A DNA stretch of 64,000 nt from Sphingomonas zeae (GTDB taxonomy: Bacteria > Pseudomonadota > Alphaproteobacteria > Sphingomonadales > Sphingomonadaceae): NCBI RefSeq assembly GCF_014197135.1, contig NZ_JACIFA010000001.1, positions 248,001-312,000 on the forward strand. Reading direction: 5' to 3'. The notes under the pieces were generated by a model. It was not told where the DNA came from and searched no databases. It saw only the letters and a list, made by a program, of their open reading frames with translations. The position numbers and the translations under genes are program-made. Of this stretch, positions 61,912 to 64,000 are shown one piece after another (position 1 is the first letter of the stretch; the number at the start of each line of letters is the position of its first letter).

Positions 61912-63237
61912 CTATCGTGCCGCGCTGACCTTCCACACGACATTCCCGACATCGTCCGCGACCAGCAGACCGCCGGTCTTGTCGACGATCACGCCCACGG
62001 GCCGCCCCTGGGCCTCGCCCTTGGCGTTGAGGAATCCGCCGACCACCTCGATGGGCTTGGCGTTCGGCACGGGGAAGGCGCCCGCGAAGGGTACGAAGAC
62101 GACCTTGTAGCCTGAAGGCGGCTTGCGGTTCCACGAGCCATGTTCGCCGATGAACACTCCTTGCGCGAACCGGTCGCCCAGCTTGGCGCCTTGCGCGAAC
62201 GTCAGGCCGAGCGCGGCGACGTGCGGCCCCAGCGCATAATCGGGACGCTTCACATATTGCTGGAGCGGCGGATTGGTCGGCTGGACCCGGTTGTCGGGAT
62301 AGCCGCCCCAATAATACCAGGGCCAGCCGAAATGATCGCCGAACTCGACCTGGGTCAGATAATCGGGCGCCAGGTCGGAGCCGAGCATGTCGCGCTCGTT
62401 GACGACGGTCCACAGCCGCCCGTTGACCGGGTTCAGCGCCATGCCGTTCGGGTTGCGCAGACCCGCCGCATAGATCCGCCAGTTCTTGTCCTGCGGCCAG
62501 ACCTGCAGGATCGCGGCGCGGTTCTTCTCGGCGTCGAGGCCGTTTTCGGCGATGTTGCTCGCCGATCCGACCGAGACGAACAGCGTCCGCCCGTCGCCCG
62601 AGGCGATGACGTTGCGCGCCCAGTGATTGCCCGCCGGGCGCAGGGGCACGACCTTTTCGGGCGTGGCGGTGATCTTCGTCTCCCCCTCGCGATAGGGGAC
62701 GCGGACCAGCGCATCGGTGTCGGCGATGTAAAGTTGTCCATCGAACAGCACCATGCCGAAGGGCGAGTTGAGTCCGGCCATGAACGGCGTCTTCACGTCC
62801 GCTACGCCGTCGCCATTGGTATCCCGAAGCAGGGTGATCCGGTTGGCTGACGGCACCGCCGCGCCCGCCTGGCCCAGGAAGAAGTTCATCACCCGGTCGA
62901 CGAGTCCAGCGCTGGGCCGCGGCGGCGAGTTGGTCTCGGCCACCAGCACATCGCCATTGGGCAACTGATACAGCCAGCGCGGATGATCGAGGCCGCTCGC
63001 AAAGGGCTGGATGGTCAGCCCCGGAGCAACGCTGGGCTTGGCGCCGTTCGTCCAGCCGACCGGCTTGGCGATGTCGACCGTCGGGATCGTCTGCTCGCGC
63101 GGCACCTCGATCTTCGGTCGTGCGCCCGCCACCTGATCGACGCTCAACCGCGCCGTGTCGGGCCAGGCGAGCCACGTGACGACCCCGATGCCGATCAGGA
63201 CGATGATACCAAGGACGATCAGGACATGTTTGCGCAT
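61912..63237 (-). CDS. Sorbosone-dehydrogenase-like / soluble-glucose-dehydrogenase-family protein
   Basis: 441 residues. N-terminal membrane anchor (about 4-26), then a six-bladed beta-propeller of the PQQ-dependent glucose/sorbosone dehydrogenase family: GLDHPRWLYQLPNGDVLVAE, GLRNPNGMALNPVNGRLWTVV, DHFGWPWYYWGG, and GEHGSWNRKPPSGYKVVFVPF. A periplasmic aldose/sorbosone oxidase is likely, but PQQ use depends on residues I cannot verify by eye, and no pqq genes are in the window. Confidence 0.88.
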   Translation of the reverse strand: MRKHVLIVLGIIVLIGIGVVTWLAWPDTARLSVDQVAGARPKIEVPREQTIPTVDIAKPVGWTNGAKPSVAPGLTIQPFASGLDHPRWLYQLPNGDVLVAETNSPPRPSAGLVDRVMNFFLGQAGAAVPSANRITLLRDTNGDGVADVKTPFMAGLNSPFGMVLFDGQLYIADTDALVRVPYREGETKITATPEKVVPLRPAGNHWARNVIASGDGRTLFVSVGSASNIAENGLDAEKNRAAILQVWPQDKNWRIYAAGLRNPNGMALNPVNGRLWTVVNERDMLGSDLAPDYLTQVEFGDHFGWPWYYWGGYPDNRVQPTNPPLQQYVKRPDYALGPHVAALGLTFAQGAKLGDRFAQGVFIGEHGSWNRKPPSGYKVVFVPFAGAFPVPNAKPIEVVGGFLNAKGEAQGRPVGVIVDKTGGLLVADDVGNVVWKVSAAR

Positions 63238-63293
63238 GACCGGAAACTAGGCGGCGGAGTGCGCGGGGGGAAGCATCTATGCCGCCCGCCTCA

Positions 63294-63336
63294 TAAAAAT
63301 TTGGCCGCCGGTGCCACGGGGAGCGCACCGGCGGCC
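63294..63336 (-). terminator. Rho-independent terminator of the catalase gene
   Basis: Read on the minus strand: GGCCGCCGGTGC (63336-63325), ten-base loop, GCACCGGCGGCC (63314-63303), a perfect 12-bp stem, then AAATTTTTAT. Lies 24 bases past the catalase stop. Confidence 0.9.
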
Positions 63337-63360
63337 GTCAAGGGCGCGAAGGTCAGGGAG

Positions 63361-64000
63361 TTATTTCGCGTCCTCGAACTTGGGAGCTTCGGCTTCGGTA
63401 TTCTTGTGCGGCTCGTTCACCGCCATGCGATCCACGTCCTTGTGGGTCTCACGGTCCTCCTCGCTCTTGTCGAGCGTGGCGAGCGCGTCGCGGACGCCTT
63501 GCGCATAGGCCGGGTCGACCTTGGCGAAATGGCCGAGCTGACGCTCGATGATGAAGTCGGGAATGCCGTGCATCGCCGCCGCCAGATTGTGGTACAGGCG
63601 GCCCTTCTGCTCGTCCGAGAACATCGCCCACAGCGCGCGCGGCTGAACGAAATCGTCGTCGCCGACCGGCTGTTCCCAACGCTTGGCGATGCCTTCGACT
63701 TCCATCGGCGGCTCGTTATAGCTCGGGTCCTGCGCGGGGCCGTCAAAGCTGTTGGGCTCGTAATAGGCATCCGGGTTGCCATTGTCCGCGAAGAAGCGGA
63801 GCAGGCCGTCCTTGTGATAATGCGCGACCGGCGCCTTGGGCTGGTTGACCGGCAGCGCCTCATAATGCGCGCCCAGGCGATAGCGATGCGCGTCGGCATA
63901 GGAGAAGATGCGGCCCTGCAGCATCTTGTCGGGCGAGAAGCCGATGCCCTTCACCACGTTCGACGGCGAGAAGGCGGCCTGCTCGACCTGTGCGAAGTAA
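63361..64000 (-). CDS. Catalase, C-terminal part
   Basis: The 3' end of a monofunctional haem catalase; the 5' end lies beyond the window. Reading in from the edge gives [14 protein letters not shown], then [20 protein letters not shown] and [15 protein letters not shown], the conserved region with the proximal haem tyrosine (here in [10 protein letters not shown]) and the NADPH-binding neighbourhood. It ends with a polar, acidic tail ([12 protein letters not shown]). The GTG at 63957 is internal, not a start. Small-subunit type, since no large C-terminal flavodoxin-like domain is present. Confidence 0.93.
   Translation of the reverse strand, partial: YFAQVEQAAFSPSNVVKGIGFSPDKMLQGRIFSYADAHRYRLGAHYEALPVNQPKAPVAHYHKDGLLRFFADNGNPDAYYEPNSFDGPAQDPSYNEPPMEVEGIAKRWEQPVGDDDFVQPRALWAMFSDEQKGRLYHNLAAAMHGIPDFIIERQLGHFAKVDPAYAQGVRDALATLDKSEEDRETHKDVDRMAVNEPHKNTEAEAPKFEDAK

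Overview
The window looks like a chromosomal segment of a GC-rich alphaproteobacterium, most probably a sphingomonad (Sphingomonadales). This is an inference from gene families and arrangement: an sdhC-sdhD-sdhA run, a methylmalonyl-CoA module, otsB / GH15 / otsA, a plant-type glutamate-cysteine ligase, a quinol oxidase and a poly-hydroxyalkanoate granule-region protein. Coding density is high, genes often overlap by 1-4 bases (ATGA, GTGA, TTGA, TAATG), and several start with GTG or TTG. I saw no rRNA, tRNA, CRISPR array, prophage or recognisable defence cassette.

Layout. 0-7 kb: the end of an M48 peptidase; a response regulator / histidine kinase / trehalase run (minus strand) divergent from an OB-fold, proline-rich secreted protein, with a PhoP-box-like operator between them; an MscS-type channel. 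7-11 kb: trehalose synthesis (otsB, a GH15 enzyme, otsA). 11-17.4 kb: succinate dehydrogenase C, D and A (no sdhB), a soluble chemoreceptor, an SDR enzyme and prmA. 17.5-25.9 kb: a propionyl-CoA to succinyl-CoA operon (pccB, epimerase, enoyl-CoA hydratase-like, mutase, bioB, pccA). 26-31.3 kb: a CitE-like lyase and the cyoABCD quinol oxidase. 31.4-42.4 kb: a full glycogen cluster (glgP, glgB, glgC, glgA, pgm, glgX, in transcription order). 42.5-50.1 kb: mntH, ubiA, ppk2, rsmE, gshA, an ICMT-like membrane methyltransferase. 50.2-55.6 kb: an accessory stretch of small unknowns, an esterase, a PAP2 phosphatase, a DUF421 protein, gene remnants and a truncated IS5-type transposase; its base composition looks less GC-biased than the rest. 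55.7-64 kb: trmB, an FNT transporter, metK, lnt, a VOC protein, a PHA-region protein, a sorbosone-dehydrogenase-like protein and the end of a catalase.

How it works together. Carbon storage and stress protection dominate: glucose-1-phosphate can go to glycogen (pgm, glgC, glgA, glgB) and back (glgP, glgX), trehalose is made (otsA, otsB) and split (trehalase), and the two-component system is placed to control the trehalase. The propionate operon carries bioB, whose product makes the cofactor of its carboxylase.

The window is also rich in dispersed palindromic repeats. Two exact-length (120 bp) copies of one element lie in opposite orientation, two copies of a GAAGGCCGGGGTCCAG-type element flank other genes, and GGGAGG-type palindromes occur in several gaps, one apparently inside the mutase coding sequence. 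Three short genes (45.1, 50.5 and 54.8 kb) seem to carry a lost start codon or a frameshift.
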